The position numbers and the translations under genes were made by a program. The notes below the pieces were generated by a model that ran no database searches, was not told the origin of the DNA, and worked only from the letters and a program-made list of their open reading frames with translations. A stretch of 25,265 nt of DNA from Hyphomicrobiales bacterium (GTDB lineage Bacteria > Pseudomonadota > Alphaproteobacteria > Rhizobiales > JAJFHC01), in contig JAJFHC010000312.1 of assembly GCA_021775835.1 (NCBI GenBank), positions 1 through 25,265 on the forward strand, read 5' to 3'. Shown one piece after another: positions 14,389-23,576 of the stretch. Every line of letters starts with the position of its first letter. Position 1 is the stretch's first letter.

Positions 14389-16176
14389 TTGAGCAACTTC
14401 CAGCGCCTCCATCGTCTGATCCCCAATCTCGCTAACACGTTTGCGCGCTTTCCCGTGCCGGTGGCCTGTTCGGTCGGCCTGGCCATTGTGCTCAACCTGG
14501 ATATCACCGGGCCGCTCTTCCTGGCTGGGCGGCTCGACGACCGTGTCATCATGGCGTTTTCCGCAGCCTTCCTGGCCGCCGGTGCCGTCAACCTCGTGTT
14601 TGAAGCCAGAGCGCTGTTGTCCCCTCTCCTGAGGCACGTTATCGCGCTGGGTGTTGCCTGCACTGTCGGTGCCATCGGCTTCTACGAGCAGGCCAGTGCC
14701 GTCAATCCAGTGTTTCTTATCCCGGGCCTCGTTCTGGCGGTCATGGCCGCAGCGTATGCCGGGTCCCGGTTCAGCGAGGAGGCGTTCTGGCTGTTCAACG
14801 CCCGGCTTGCCCTGGCCATATTCCTCAGCGGGCTGGTTGCCGCGGTGACCTGTGGCGGTCTGTCGGCAATCGTCGCCAGTCTCGACTTCCTGTTCGACAT
14901 CAAAATTCCCAAGGCCTACGAGCACATCTGGACAACCGGCATGGCGCTGATCGCCCCGCTCTACGGTCTCTCGCTGACGCCGTCGAAGTTCGATGACGCT
15001 CTGGCGCTGCCGGATGCCGGGACGCTTGCCGGGCGCGGCGTCCAGGCCCTGATCAACCTGGTGCTGTTCCCGCTTCTGGCCGTCTACTGTGCCATCCTTC
15101 ATATCTATGCGGCCAAGATCGCCATCCAGTGGGAACTGCCGCGCGGACAGGTGGGCCAGTCCGTGCTGATCTTCATGCTGGCGGTGACCGCCACCGTGCT
15201 GTTTGCCAGGCCGTGGGTGTCGCGGATGAACCGCTTCTGCGTGTGGTTCAACACCTGGTGGTATCTGTTCCTGATCGCCCCCTTGGCGTTGCTGGCCATC
15301 GGTATTGCGCGGCGGACACTCGACTACGGCGTCACGCCGGAGCGCTACGGTCTGGTGGTCATCGGCGTCTGGGCCCTAGCCCTGCTGGTCTACCGCGCCA
15401 TTAAGGGTCGACACTATTCGAGCTGGAATGTCCTGAGCGCCCTTTCCGTCCTGCTGGTGGTCAGTTCATTCGGACCCTGGGGGGCCACCGGATACTCAAT
15501 TACCGATCAGCTTGACCGGTTCCGTGACCTCCTCGCCCGCAACGGCGTCCTGATCGACGGGAAACTGTCGGCCGACTTCGACGGTAAACAGGAATTTGCC
15601 CGAGAAGACGCCAGGACGGGCGCCTCGATCGTTTCATTTCTAAACGGAAATCATGCCATCGGGCGGTTGAAACCGATGTTCGACGGCCACAAGGCAGATC
15701 CGTTTTTGCCCGGTAAGCTCAACTGGAAACAGGCTCAGTCGATCAACACGCTGTTCGGTTTCAACAAGGTCCAGGCCCCCGACGGCGAACAAATCGTCAT
15801 GTTCACGCCCACATCAAAAATCGCGTCTCTGGGTTTGGATGGTGCCCGGCAACTGACCGGACCTCATTTTGTCCACGCCAGTTCGAAACAACCGACGCAA
15901 ACGGACGGAAAACCGGTGTTCGGTGCCTGGCGGAACGACAATGACCTCATCATCGGCACACCTTCCAAGTCCTGGCGGGTTGATCTCGATGCTCTGATTG
16001 AGCGGATAGACCAGGCCGGCAAGGACGACGCGCTTAACCAGGCCCCCTTGATCTATGACGTCCCAGGGCCTGACAGCGCCTTGCGCCTCATCATTACGCA
16101 GGCAAGCGGCCGGATCAAAAATGATGAGATTCAACATTTCGTGCTTCACTTCTGGACGCTCGCGCCGGCCCCCTGA
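14389..16176 (+). CDS. DUF4153 multi-spanning membrane protein
   Basis: This 595-residue protein has about ten or eleven hydrophobic segments between residues 20 and 370 and a soluble C-terminal region of about 200 residues. The membrane part carries features I associate with DUF4153: AYEHIWTTGMALIAPLYGLSLTP, then ALINLVLFPLLAVYCAILHIYAAKI, then the WWYLFLIAPLALLAIGIARR and RYGLVVIGVWALALLVY segments. The function is unknown. The start is a TTG at 14389 with GAGG 9 bases upstream; no better ATG is near. The C-terminal part contains repeated phrases such as NWKQAQSINTLFGFN and FGAWRNDNDLIIGTPSKSW, suggesting a folded extracytoplasmic or cytoplasmic domain. mazG begins about 80 bp later on the same strand. 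Confidence 0.85.
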   Translation: MSNFQRLHRLIPNLANTFARFPVPVACSVGLAIVLNLDITGPLFLAGRLDDRVIMAFSAAFLAAGAVNLVFEARALLSPLLRHVIALGVACTVGAIGFYEQASAVNPVFLIPGLVLAVMAAAYAGSRFSEEAFWLFNARLALAIFLSGLVAAVTCGGLSAIVASLDFLFDIKIPKAYEHIWTTGMALIAPLYGLSLTPSKFDDALALPDAGTLAGRGVQALINLVLFPLLAVYCAILHIYAAKIAIQWELPRGQVGQSVLIFMLAVTATVLFARPWVSRMNRFCVWFNTWWYLFLIAPLALLAIGIARRTLDYGVTPERYGLVVIGVWALALLVYRAIKGRHYSSWNVLSALSVLLVVSSFGPWGATGYSITDQLDRFRDLLARNGVLIDGKLSADFDGKQEFAREDARTGASIVSFLNGNHAIGRLKPMFDGHKADPFLPGKLNWKQAQSINTLFGFNKVQAPDGEQIVMFTPTSKIASLGLDGARQLTGPHFVHASSKQPTQTDGKPVFGAWRNDNDLIIGTPSKSWRVDLDALIERIDQAGKDDALNQAPLIYDVPGPDSALRLIITQASGRIKNDEIQHFVLHFWTLAPAP

Positions 16177-16258
16177 TGCCAAGATTGATTGACGCGGTCG
16201 ACACTGGTAGGCAGGGGACGGCGCGGCGGATGAACTCCAGGGACACTTGATTACTCCA

Positions 16259-17131
16259 ATGACCTCTTCCCAGAACAACGACACCACGGTTGCGCATCAG
16301 CAGGCTGACATTCACGAAGGCACCATGAAATCCCTTCTGGCGATCATGGCCGCCCTGCGCACGCCCGGCACTGGCTGCCCTTGGGACCTCGAACAGACCA
16401 ACGAGACTATCGCGCCCTATACCATCGAGGAAGCCTATGAGGTTGCCGATGCGATCATGCGCGGTGACACCGCCGACCTGAAGGACGAATTGGGAGATCT
16501 CCTGTTTCAGGTCGTGTTCTACGCGCAGATGGCCCAGGAGGCCGGGCATTTTACGTTCGACGATGTTGTTGCCGGTAATTGCGACAAGATGATCAGACGC
16601 CACCCGCACGTGTTCGGTGACCACGACGCCAGATCTGCCGGCGCCGTAAAGGGGATGTGGGAGAACATCAAGGCCGAGGAACGGGCAAAGAAAGCAAAAC
16701 AGCGCGAGAGCGTGGACACCGACGTCCGGAAACCCAGCGTTCTCGATGACGTGCCTGTGGGCCTTCCGGGTCTCAGCCGGGCCGTAAAGCTGCAGAAACG
16801 CGCGGCCCGCGTCGGGTTCGACTGGCCCTCCATCGATCCCGTCTTCGAAAAGTTACAGGAAGAAATAGCTGAACTGCGCATGGAGGTCGACAAGGCGTCG
16901 ATGGACGGCATCGAGGATGAATTGGGAGATGTCTTGTTCGTCTGTGCCAACCTGGCCTTGCGTCTCGGGGTCGACCCGGAAACCGCGGTAAGGTCGACCA
17001 ACGACAAGTTCATACGGCGGTTCAAGGCCGTGGAAGCCACTTTGCGCGACAGGAACCTGAGTCCTGAAGAGGCCAATTTGGAGGAAATGGACGCCCTGTG
17101 GAACGAGGTAAAGGCCCTCGATAAGTCATAG
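16259..17131 (+). CDS. mazG: nucleoside triphosphate pyrophosphohydrolase MazG
   Basis: MazG hydrolyses NTPs and dNTPs to the monophosphate and pyrophosphate, cleaning nucleotide pools and modulating stress responses. Two MazG helical domains are visible in the usual tandem arrangement. The first carries CPWDLEQT, the metal-binding EEAYEVADAI and KDELGDLLFQVVFYAQ; the second carries EKLQEEIAELRMEV and EDELGDVLFVCANLA. The ATG at 16259 gives 290 residues; a TTG at 16247 lies closer to an AGGGA and would add four. In many alphaproteobacteria mazG follows hflX on the same strand. Here it is convergent with hflX, the two stop codons being 133 bp apart. Confidence 0.95.
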   Translation: MTSSQNNDTTVAHQQADIHEGTMKSLLAIMAALRTPGTGCPWDLEQTNETIAPYTIEEAYEVADAIMRGDTADLKDELGDLLFQVVFYAQMAQEAGHFTFDDVVAGNCDKMIRRHPHVFGDHDARSAGAVKGMWENIKAEERAKKAKQRESVDTDVRKPSVLDDVPVGLPGLSRAVKLQKRAARVGFDWPSIDPVFEKLQEEIAELRMEVDKASMDGIEDELGDVLFVCANLALRLGVDPETAVRSTNDKFIRRFKAVEATLRDRNLSPEEANLEEMDALWNEVKALDKS

Positions 17132-17264
17132 ATGATGCGTTGTCCGGAGATCCTTGTGTCCGTGAACGAGGATGGCAGTGGCGGGTATTGTTCTACGTAA
17201 TGACTTTAACTACAGCATTTAAGTGACTTATATTGCTAATTATTCGCGTTCACAATTCCCCACG

Positions 17265-18680
17265 TCACGCGCTATCGCGCAACTCCGCGGCACTTTTCTG
17301 TGTCTCCGCGAAACGCTGTTCAAGGATGGCCTGCTTGGTCGGATCGACACGCACGATCATCCGGGTGCCGGTTTCTTCGTCCTGACGGTCGACTACTTCG
17401 CAATTCTCGTAAAGCCAGTGAAGACCTGCGCCATCAGACAGGTCGACGGTTACGGTGATTTCTGACGAATGTGCACCAATACGGTCTTCGATCGCCTCCA
17501 GCAGGGGGGCAATCCCCTTGCCTGTTATCGCTGACACTGCAAAGACATTGTCGGAACGGTCGGCCTGTTTCTCGATGGTCTCCACCGTATCGGCGTCCAA
17601 AAGGTCTGTCTTGTTCCAGACTTCGATAACCGACTCGCGGCGTTCCTCGTTGATGCCCAGCATACCGAGCACCGTGTTCACGTCCTCGGACTGGGCTTCG
17701 CTGTCCTCGTGGGAGATATCACGGACATGAAGGATGACGTCCGCCTCCAGAACCTCTTCCAGCGTTGCACGAAATGCTGCCACCAGGTGGGTCGGCAAGT
17801 CCGATATGAAACCCACCGTGTCGGACACGATGATGTTGCGGCCCATGGGAAGCTCAATTGAGCGCATTGTAGGATCGAGCGTTGCAAACAGGAGATCCTT
17901 GGCCATTACGCGGGCATCCGTCAGCCGGTTGAACAACGTCGACTTGCCGGCGTTGGTATATCCGACAAGGGCGACTACCGGGTATGGCACCTTGCGCCGG
18001 CTGGCACGATGGAGGTCCCGTGTCCGCCTCACTGTTTCAAGTTGGCGCTCAAGCTTCGTGATTTTTTCCTGGATCAGACGCCGATCGGCCTCGATCTGGG
18101 TTTCACCGGGGCCGCCTACGAAACCCAATCCGCCACGTTGGCGCTCAAGGTGGGTCCAGCTGCGCACCAGACGGCTCTTCTGATAGTTCAGATGTGCCAG
18201 GTCGACCTGGAGCCGCCCTTCCCTGGTGCGCGCCCTCAGCCCGAAGATCTCGAGAATGAGACCGGTACGGTCGAGCACCTTGACGTCCCAGGCGCGTTCC
18301 AGATTGCGCTGCTGCACCGGCGAGAGGGCTGTATCGATGATGACCAGCTCAGCGTCGCGCGCCGCAAGAAAACCTTTCAGTTCCTCGACCTTGCCTGTAC
18401 CGAACAAGGTCGCTGGACGCATCTTGGGAACCGATACCGTCTGGGCCGCCACGACATTCAGGTCGATTGCCAGAGCAAGCCCGTTCGCCTCCTCCAGACA
18501 AGCCTCCGGATCGCGTGTTGAACCAGCGTCTGTGCCTCGCGCCGACGCATCGGCATGGGGCCGCCTGATCAGAGGATGCAGGACGACGGCTCTGGTCGGT
18601 TCCCTGGCGGTGACGTAAAAGGCGTGGCCATCCTTGGTCTTTTCGACCTGATCACCGGATGAGGAATTCTCAGAATTCAA
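17265..18680 (-). CDS. hflX: ribosome-associated GTPase HflX
   Basis: HflX binds the 50S subunit and splits stalled ribosomes under heat and other stress. The protein has 471 residues. The N-terminal glycine-rich HflX domain includes GGLGFVGGPGETQIEADRR (183-201). The G domain shows G1 GYTNAGKS (240-247), G3 DTVGF (287-291), G4 NKTD (356-359) and a G5-like SAITGKG. A helical linker, KITKLERQLETVRRTR, precedes the G domain. The only start near hfq is a TTG at 18680, 6 bases after the hfq stop, with a weak ribosome-binding site; translational coupling to hfq is likely. The first 30 residues are polar and less conserved, so the start is the uncertain part. Confidence 0.95.
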   Translation of the reverse strand: MNSENSSSGDQVEKTKDGHAFYVTAREPTRAVVLHPLIRRPHADASARGTDAGSTRDPEACLEEANGLALAIDLNVVAAQTVSVPKMRPATLFGTGKVEELKGFLAARDAELVIIDTALSPVQQRNLERAWDVKVLDRTGLILEIFGLRARTREGRLQVDLAHLNYQKSRLVRSWTHLERQRGGLGFVGGPGETQIEADRRLIQEKITKLERQLETVRRTRDLHRASRRKVPYPVVALVGYTNAGKSTLFNRLTDARVMAKDLLFATLDPTMRSIELPMGRNIIVSDTVGFISDLPTHLVAAFRATLEEVLEADVILHVRDISHEDSEAQSEDVNTVLGMLGINEERRESVIEVWNKTDLLDADTVETIEKQADRSDNVFAVSAITGKGIAPLLEAIEDRIGAHSSEITVTVDLSDGAGLHWLYENCEVVDRQDEETGTRMIVRVDPTKQAILEQRFAETQKSAAELRDSA

Positions 18681-18686
18681 GACCGT

Positions 18687-18938
18687 TCAATCGTCGTTGG
18701 TGCTGGTTTCATCATCAAAAAGCTGTACAGGCTGGCTCGGCATGATGGTTGAAATCGCATGTTTGTATACCAGTTGTGAAAGTCCATCTCGGCGCAACAG
18801 GACGCAGAAGTTGTCGAACCAGGTGATAACGCCCTGAAGTTTTACGCCATTGACCAGAAAGATGGTCAGGGGTGTCTTTGATTTCCGAACCTGGTTGAGA
18901 AACGTGTCCTGTAAATTCTGTGCTCGGTCGGCAGCCAT
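18687..18938 (-). CDS. hfq: RNA chaperone Hfq
   Basis: Hfq is an Sm-like hexamer that pairs small RNAs with mRNAs. The 83-residue protein carries both Sm motifs: [24 protein letters not shown] (21-44, Sm1) and [13 protein letters not shown] (55-67, Sm2, with the hallmark YKH). N-terminal Gln8 and the NLQDTFLN helix match the proximal RNA-binding face. The C-terminal tail is short and acidic, as in other alphaproteobacteria. The ATG at 18938 with GGA 7 bases upstream is chosen; the frame is open further upstream but the extra residues do not resemble Hfq. hflX follows 6 bp later, the classical hfq-hflX order. The 244-bp gap from trkH leaves room for its own promoter. Confidence 0.97.
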   Translation of the reverse strand: MAADRAQNLQDTFLNQVRKSKTPLTIFLVNGVKLQGVITWFDNFCVLLRRDGLSQLVYKHAISTIMPSQPVQLFDDETSTNDD

Positions 18939-19182
18939 GAGGGTTTCCGCTTTCTTTTGGCAGCAATCCCGGGACAGGATACGAGATGATGCCGCATCAA
19001 GGGCCGTTTCGGCCTGTTTGTCGCTCCTGTCAGCGATTTGCGTCATTAGACGCCAATTGCCATGGCCTCTGCAAGGCGAATTAAGTGACAATGTTGACTT
19101 TTTCGAGACCTGCGCGGTGGGCTGGAACGCGGTTCCGAAAGCACATAGAACAGAAATCCGTCAGCAATCGCTGCGAAAACGC
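18939..19182. other. trkH-hfq intergenic region with a small hairpin
   Basis: This 244-bp spacer probably contains an hfq promoter and leader, but I could not place -35/-10 boxes with confidence. At 19002-19014 GGCCG and CGGCC pair around a 3-base loop. The hairpin lies in the transcribed leader of hfq on the minus strand and has no T-run. Confidence 0.35.
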
Positions 19183-20649
19183 CTATTTCCGCCAGAAATT
19201 CACCTGCATGACCGACAAGACGACCAGCAGTTCCAGGCGACCGAGGATCATGGCTATCGACAATGTTATCAGCGACGCTCCCGACACACCGCCATAACCG
19301 CTCCAGGCGGCAACCTTGACCGTGGCCATGCCGACCGCCGGCCCGTTGTTGGTAATGGCGGCAATGGACGACAACAGGGCGCGTTCGAAGTCAAGCCCCT
19401 GAACGGACAAGACAAACATCGTGCAGCATATGGTGGCGATCAGGACGGCCAGCAATGCCCATATGGATCGCATGATCTCGAGATCCACCACATGGCCTGC
19501 CACCCGGTTGGGGATCACGATATGCGGATGAAGCAACCGGTAGAGTTCCCGTTGGGCCTGCGACATCAAGATGAGAAAGCGGTACTGCTTGAGACCGCCG
19601 GCCGTCGAATAGGCGGCACCGCCAATCAGACACAACAGAAGAACGATGACAAAGGGTACCGCTGATGCACCGTCCTTTGCATTGTCAAAGCCCGTGGTGG
19701 TCACGAGCGAAATGGCACGAAACAGACCGGTACGAATGGCAGAAGCGGCCGCCGACCAGTTGTCGGACGATGCCGGATCGAAGGCAAGAGCGCCAATAAC
19801 CAAGGCGGCGAACAGCGAGATAACAAGCAACCGCACAGTTTCCTGGCCGTCCGGTCGGTCCCGACCGCGTTTTCTCAGAAAATGCCACAGCGCCAGTATG
19901 CTGACCGCTCCAATGAGCATGAACACAGCAATCACAGCTTCCGCCAGAACTGAGTTGTACGCGGCCATTCCGCCGCCCCTCACCATAAAGCCGCCCGTGG
20001 ACAGGGTCGACAGCGACAGGCAAAACGCATCGAACGCGGGTATGCCGGCCAACCAGAGAAGGATCAGACACATCACCGTCAGGCTGGCATAGACCGGCAT
20101 GATGTGGCGCGAGGCGGAAACCACCGATTGGACGAGATCCCGTCGCTCGTAGCCCGGGATCGTCATGTTGGCGGGCGTGCCGGAGATGTGGAGCGGCCCC
20201 AACACGATCAACGCTGTCAAAAGGGTAAAGGCGCCTCCTGACCACTGCAGAACCGCACGCCAGACCAGAACGCCGCTCGATGCCTCCTGCGGCACACTCA
20301 GAACCGTTGCCCCGGTTGTTGTCAGTCCGGAGACAGCTTCAAAAATGGCTTCTACAGGTGATGCAAACTGAGCACTGCCCATAAACGGAATGGACGCCAG
20401 CAGGGGCAGTAAGACCCAACCGAGGATCAGAACTCCGATTGTGTTGGAGCGGTCGTACACGCCGGGCCTGCCCCGGAAGCCGGCGATCAGAAGTCCTCCC
20501 AGGAATGCGTAGATTGTCGCCGAGATTGCGAAGATCCTGGCAGCTTCCCATTCTTGGGCATTGACGGAAAAGAAGACGGGCAGCAAACACAGAACGGCCA
20601 AAGCCATCACGGGCCAGCCGAGAACGTAAAGGATCGTACTGCCACGCAT
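19183..20649 (-). CDS. trkH: TrkH-family potassium uptake membrane subunit
   Basis: TrkH is the membrane channel of the Trk potassium uptake system, gated by the cytosolic TrkA protein. The 488-residue sequence has about ten transmembrane segments. The four pseudo-repeat filter loops are visible in order: GLTTTGATVLS, LSTLSTGGFMV, SLVTTTGFDNA and AAITNNGPAVG, each with the expected filter glycine. The C-terminal Trk tail ends RLELLVVLSVMQVNFWRK, the conserved finishing motif. The ATG at 20649 is used; GGGG lies 9 bases upstream. trkA ends 14 bp upstream on the same strand, so both subunits are probably made from one transcript. Confidence 0.95.
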   Translation of the reverse strand: MRGSTILYVLGWPVMALAVLCLLPVFFSVNAQEWEAARIFAISATIYAFLGGLLIAGFRGRPGVYDRSNTIGVLILGWVLLPLLASIPFMGSAQFASPVEAIFEAVSGLTTTGATVLSVPQEASSGVLVWRAVLQWSGGAFTLLTALIVLGPLHISGTPANMTIPGYERRDLVQSVVSASRHIMPVYASLTVMCLILLWLAGIPAFDAFCLSLSTLSTGGFMVRGGGMAAYNSVLAEAVIAVFMLIGAVSILALWHFLRKRGRDRPDGQETVRLLVISLFAALVIGALAFDPASSDNWSAAASAIRTGLFRAISLVTTTGFDNAKDGASAVPFVIVLLLCLIGGAAYSTAGGLKQYRFLILMSQAQRELYRLLHPHIVIPNRVAGHVVDLEIMRSIWALLAVLIATICCTMFVLSVQGLDFERALLSSIAAITNNGPAVGMATVKVAAWSGYGGVSGASLITLSIAMILGRLELLVVLSVMQVNFWRK

Positions 20650-20663
20650 TGGGAATGCCCCGG

Positions 20664-22040
20664 TCAGAAATATTCCAGGCTTACGCGGAACATGTGCTCA
20701 ACTTCGCGAACATGCTCGGCAAGAGCGAAAATGACGACCCGGTCATGTGCTTTCACTTCGGTATCGCCATCGGGTATGATGACAGCATCACCACGGACAA
20801 CGGCGCCAAGCCGCAGGCCTGCGGGAAGTTCCGCGTCACGAAGGGGTTTGCCGACGAGTGGGGATGTCTCAAGAGCTTCAGCCTCGATGATCTCCGCAGC
20901 ACTGTTCTGAACCGCATGAACACGCCTGACGCTGCCGCGCCGAACATGTTGCAAAATGGATGAAATGGTCATGGCCTTGGGGCTGATATGTGCATCAATT
21001 CCCAATGAACGCACGATGCTGGCGTATGCATTGTTGCTGAGCAGGCTCAATGCCCTGGCGCAACCTTCCTTCTTGGCCATGACGCAGGCCAGGATGTTGA
21101 CCTGGTCGTCGTTGGTCAGAGACACGAAGGTTTCTGCCTCATGGGCGCCGGCCTCACGTAACAGTTCCTGATCGAGGGCGCTGCCGTTGAGGATCACGGT
21201 GTGTTTCAGCTCGTCGGCAATTTTCTCGGCCCGCTGGCGATTGCCTTCAATGATCTTAACTCTTGTGCGGGACTGCTGTGCCTCCATCTGCCGGGCGACG
21301 TAATACCCAATGTTACCGCCGCCGGCAATAATGATCCGCCGAGCCTGTTTCTCGTCATGGCCAAAGATGCCCAGTGTTCGGTCCACCTGATCACGCGACG
21401 CCGCGAAATACACTTCGTCGCCCACCAGCATCTGATCGTTGCCGTGGGGCACGAACAACGTGCCGTCTCGCATGATGCCAACGACAATGGCCAGCAGGTC
21501 CGGGAACAGCTCGGTGAGTTGTTGCAGGGGGGTGTTTACGATCGGGCAGTCGTCTTCGCAGGTGACACCGACGACAGAGACCAGTTCATCGACAAAACTG
21601 ATCGTTTCAAAAGCGCCTGGCTGGGCCAACCGGCGCAGTACCATGTCGCCGACCGCCACTTCCGGTGAAATGATGACATCGATCGGCAGATTGTCCCTGG
21701 AAAACAAGTCTCGCCAGACCGGTGCCAAATAGCTTTGCGCCCTGACCCGTGCGATTTTGGTCGGGATGTCGAAGATGGAGTGCGCGACCTGGCACGCCAC
21801 CATGTTGATTTCATCGGCGAAAGTAACCGCGATGATCATATCCGAGTCTTCGGCGCCGGCACGCTGAAGTACTTCAGGGTGAGAACCGTGGCCTACAACC
21901 CCCTGAACATCCAAAGAGTCCGTGATGCGCTGAACGAGTTCGGGCGAGTTGTCGATGACGGTTACGTCATTGCTCTCAGCAGACAAGCGTTCGGCAATAC
22001 CGAATCCGACTTGCCCTGCCCCACATATGATTACCTTCAT
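20664..22040 (-). CDS. trkA: Trk potassium transporter regulatory subunit TrkA
   Basis: TrkA is the cytosolic NAD(H)/ATP-binding ring that gates TrkH. From the ATG at 22040 it has 458 residues, close to the family norm; an earlier in-frame start at 22094 would only add a non-conserved extension. There are two RCK halves. The first Rossmann fold starts MKVIICGAGQVGFG (GxGxxG at 7-12) with VTVIDNSPE as the next strand; the second starts RIIIAGGGNIGYYVA. Each half is followed by a TrkA_C domain, the first around FVDELVSVVGV and the second around AEIIEAEALETSPLVGKPLRD. The gene follows ntrX after a 144-bp gap and is directly upstream of trkH. Confidence 0.96.
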   Translation of the reverse strand: MKVIICGAGQVGFGIAERLSAESNDVTVIDNSPELVQRITDSLDVQGVVGHGSHPEVLQRAGAEDSDMIIAVTFADEINMVACQVAHSIFDIPTKIARVRAQSYLAPVWRDLFSRDNLPIDVIISPEVAVGDMVLRRLAQPGAFETISFVDELVSVVGVTCEDDCPIVNTPLQQLTELFPDLLAIVVGIMRDGTLFVPHGNDQMLVGDEVYFAASRDQVDRTLGIFGHDEKQARRIIIAGGGNIGYYVARQMEAQQSRTRVKIIEGNRQRAEKIADELKHTVILNGSALDQELLREAGAHEAETFVSLTNDDQVNILACVMAKKEGCARALSLLSNNAYASIVRSLGIDAHISPKAMTISSILQHVRRGSVRRVHAVQNSAAEIIEAEALETSPLVGKPLRDAELPAGLRLGAVVRGDAVIIPDGDTEVKAHDRVVIFALAEHVREVEHMFRVSLEYF

Positions 22041-22184
22041 GTCACCGCCGCTTGTAAAGAGTTTTGCTTCAACAATGCAAGCGCTACTGAACAATACCTA
22101 ACATATGATGGATGTCCGCATACCGGAAATCGCTCAGACGGTGCGGTATGATATCCTTAGGCTGGACAGCAATGGAAACGCCGA
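22041..22184. promoter_or_regulatory. ntrX-trkA spacer with a 7-bp inverted repeat
   Basis: The spacer is 144 bp. CATACCG (22119-22125) and CGGTATG (22144-22150) form an inverted repeat with 18 bases between, 35-66 bases after the ntrX stop. It could attenuate read-through from ntrYX into trkAH or bind a regulator. No clear promoter boxes or T-run were found, so the function is open. Confidence 0.35.
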
Positions 22185-23576
22185 TCAGGAGGCCTCTTCG
22201 GGGCGCACGTATTGCACGCCCAGCAGTTTGAGTTTGCGATGCAGGGCAGACCGTTCCATGCCGACGAAGGAAGCGGTCTTGGAGATGTTTCCGCCGAAGC
22301 GTCCAATCTGGGCTACGAGATACTCGCGTTCAAAGACTTCACGGGCATCGCGCAACGGCAGCGCCATGAGTTGCTGCCCGTCGGTGCCGTTGATCATTGA
22401 CTGCGGCGAGTCCGTCGCCTCGGTGGGCAACATGTTTGCCGTGACTTCTTCGCTGTCCTCACCCTTGGCCATGATGAGCAGACGTTCAATATTGTTGCGC
22501 AACTGCCTGACATTGCCCGGCCATTCGCCGGCCTGAAGAATGGCCATGGCGTCGGACGCGATTTCGCGCTTCGGCAGTCCCGATGTCGCGGCGTAATGAT
22601 CGACGAAATAGTTCACCAGATGAGGAATATCTTCGCGTCGTTCCGCCAAAGTCGGAATGACGATGGGAACCACATTCAAACGGTGATAAAGGTCCTCACG
22701 AAAACGCTCCTCCTTGATTGCCTGCTCAAGATTTCGGCTCGACGAAGACACGATCCGCACGTCCACTTTTACGCGCTTGTCACCACCGACTCGCTGAAAG
22801 GTCTGATCAACCAGAACCCGCAGGATTTTTCCCTGGGTTTCCATCGGCATGTCGGAAACCTCGTCTATGAGCAGCGTGCCGCCGTGGGCTTCTTCAAGGG
22901 CGCCGACCTTTTGAACATTGCCTGGCCCTTCCTCCGTGCCGAACAATTCCTGCTCAACGCGCTCAGGCGCCATGGTCGCCGCATTCAAGATGATGAATGG
23001 CTGAGACGCCCGTTGCGAACATGAGTGGAGATTGCGGGCGACGAGTTCCTTGCCCGATCCCAGAGGACCCATGATCAGGACCCGGCTGTTGGTCGGGGCG
23101 ACTTTTTCAATCGTCTGTTTGAGCTGACGGGTTGCCGCCGATGTACCGATCAGCTCCATGTCGTGTCCGGCGACACGGCGCAACGTCTTGATTTCACGCT
23201 TGAGTTGACTGGCCTCTATGGCACGGCCGATCACCAGGACCAGGCGATCCGCCTTGAACGGCTTTTCGATATATTCGTAGGCGCCGTTCTTGATTGCGGC
23301 AACCGCCGTTTCGATGTTGCCATGTCCGGAAATTATGACGACCGGCAGATCGGGATGGGCCGTCTTGATCTCATGGAGAACCTCCAGGCCATCCAGTTTG
23401 CTGCCCTGAAGCCAAATATCGAGAACAACCAGCGACGGCCGCCGTTCTTCGATGGCTGTCAGAGCCGTATCACTGTCTCTCGCCAGTCGGGTTTCAAACC
23501 CGTCGTCTTCCAGAATACCGGCAATCAAATCGCGAATATCGGCCTCGTCATCGACGATCAAAATATCAGACGCCAT
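22185..23576 (-). CDS. ntrX: nitrogen/redox response regulator NtrX
   Basis: NtrX is the response regulator partner of NtrY, linked to nitrogen metabolism, envelope and redox/respiratory control in alphaproteobacteria. The 463-residue protein has a receiver domain (1-120) with the acidic pair near residues 9-10, phospho-acceptor Asp53 and Lys105. It then has an AAA+ domain with Walker A GPLGSGKE (170-177), a Walker B region GGTLLIDEV, and a C-terminal Fis-type helix-turn-helix (NISKTASFVGMERSALHRKL). Where a sigma-54 activator would have GAFTGA, this one reads EEGPGNVQKVGALEEA, as in other NtrX proteins. It probably does not activate sigma-54 in the standard way. Its ATG shares one base with the ntrY stop (TAATG). 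Confidence 0.96.
   Translation of the reverse strand: MASDILIVDDEADIRDLIAGILEDDGFETRLARDSDTALTAIEERRPSLVVLDIWLQGSKLDGLEVLHEIKTAHPDLPVVIISGHGNIETAVAAIKNGAYEYIEKPFKADRLVLVIGRAIEASQLKREIKTLRRVAGHDMELIGTSAATRQLKQTIEKVAPTNSRVLIMGPLGSGKELVARNLHSCSQRASQPFIILNAATMAPERVEQELFGTEEGPGNVQKVGALEEAHGGTLLIDEVSDMPMETQGKILRVLVDQTFQRVGGDKRVKVDVRIVSSSSRNLEQAIKEERFREDLYHRLNVVPIVIPTLAERREDIPHLVNYFVDHYAATSGLPKREIASDAMAILQAGEWPGNVRQLRNNIERLLIMAKGEDSEEVTANMLPTEATDSPQSMINGTDGQQLMALPLRDAREVFEREYLVAQIGRFGGNISKTASFVGMERSALHRKLKLLGVQYVRPEEAS

Noticed and set aside
14338..15102. 254-codon minus-strand frame across the DUF4153 gene
   Set aside because: The translation is rich in Gln, Gly, Arg and His, typical of an antisense reading of a membrane-protein gene, and the plus frame is clearly coding.
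17132..17264. Convergent mazG/hflX spacer examined for a bidirectional terminator
   Set aside because: No stem of useful length with a T-run was found; only a mildly AT-rich stretch is visible.
18939..19091. N-terminal extension of Hfq to 134 residues
   Set aside because: The extra 51 residues do not resemble Hfq. The ATG at 18938 gives the standard MAxxRxQNLQDxFLN start with a ribosome-binding site.
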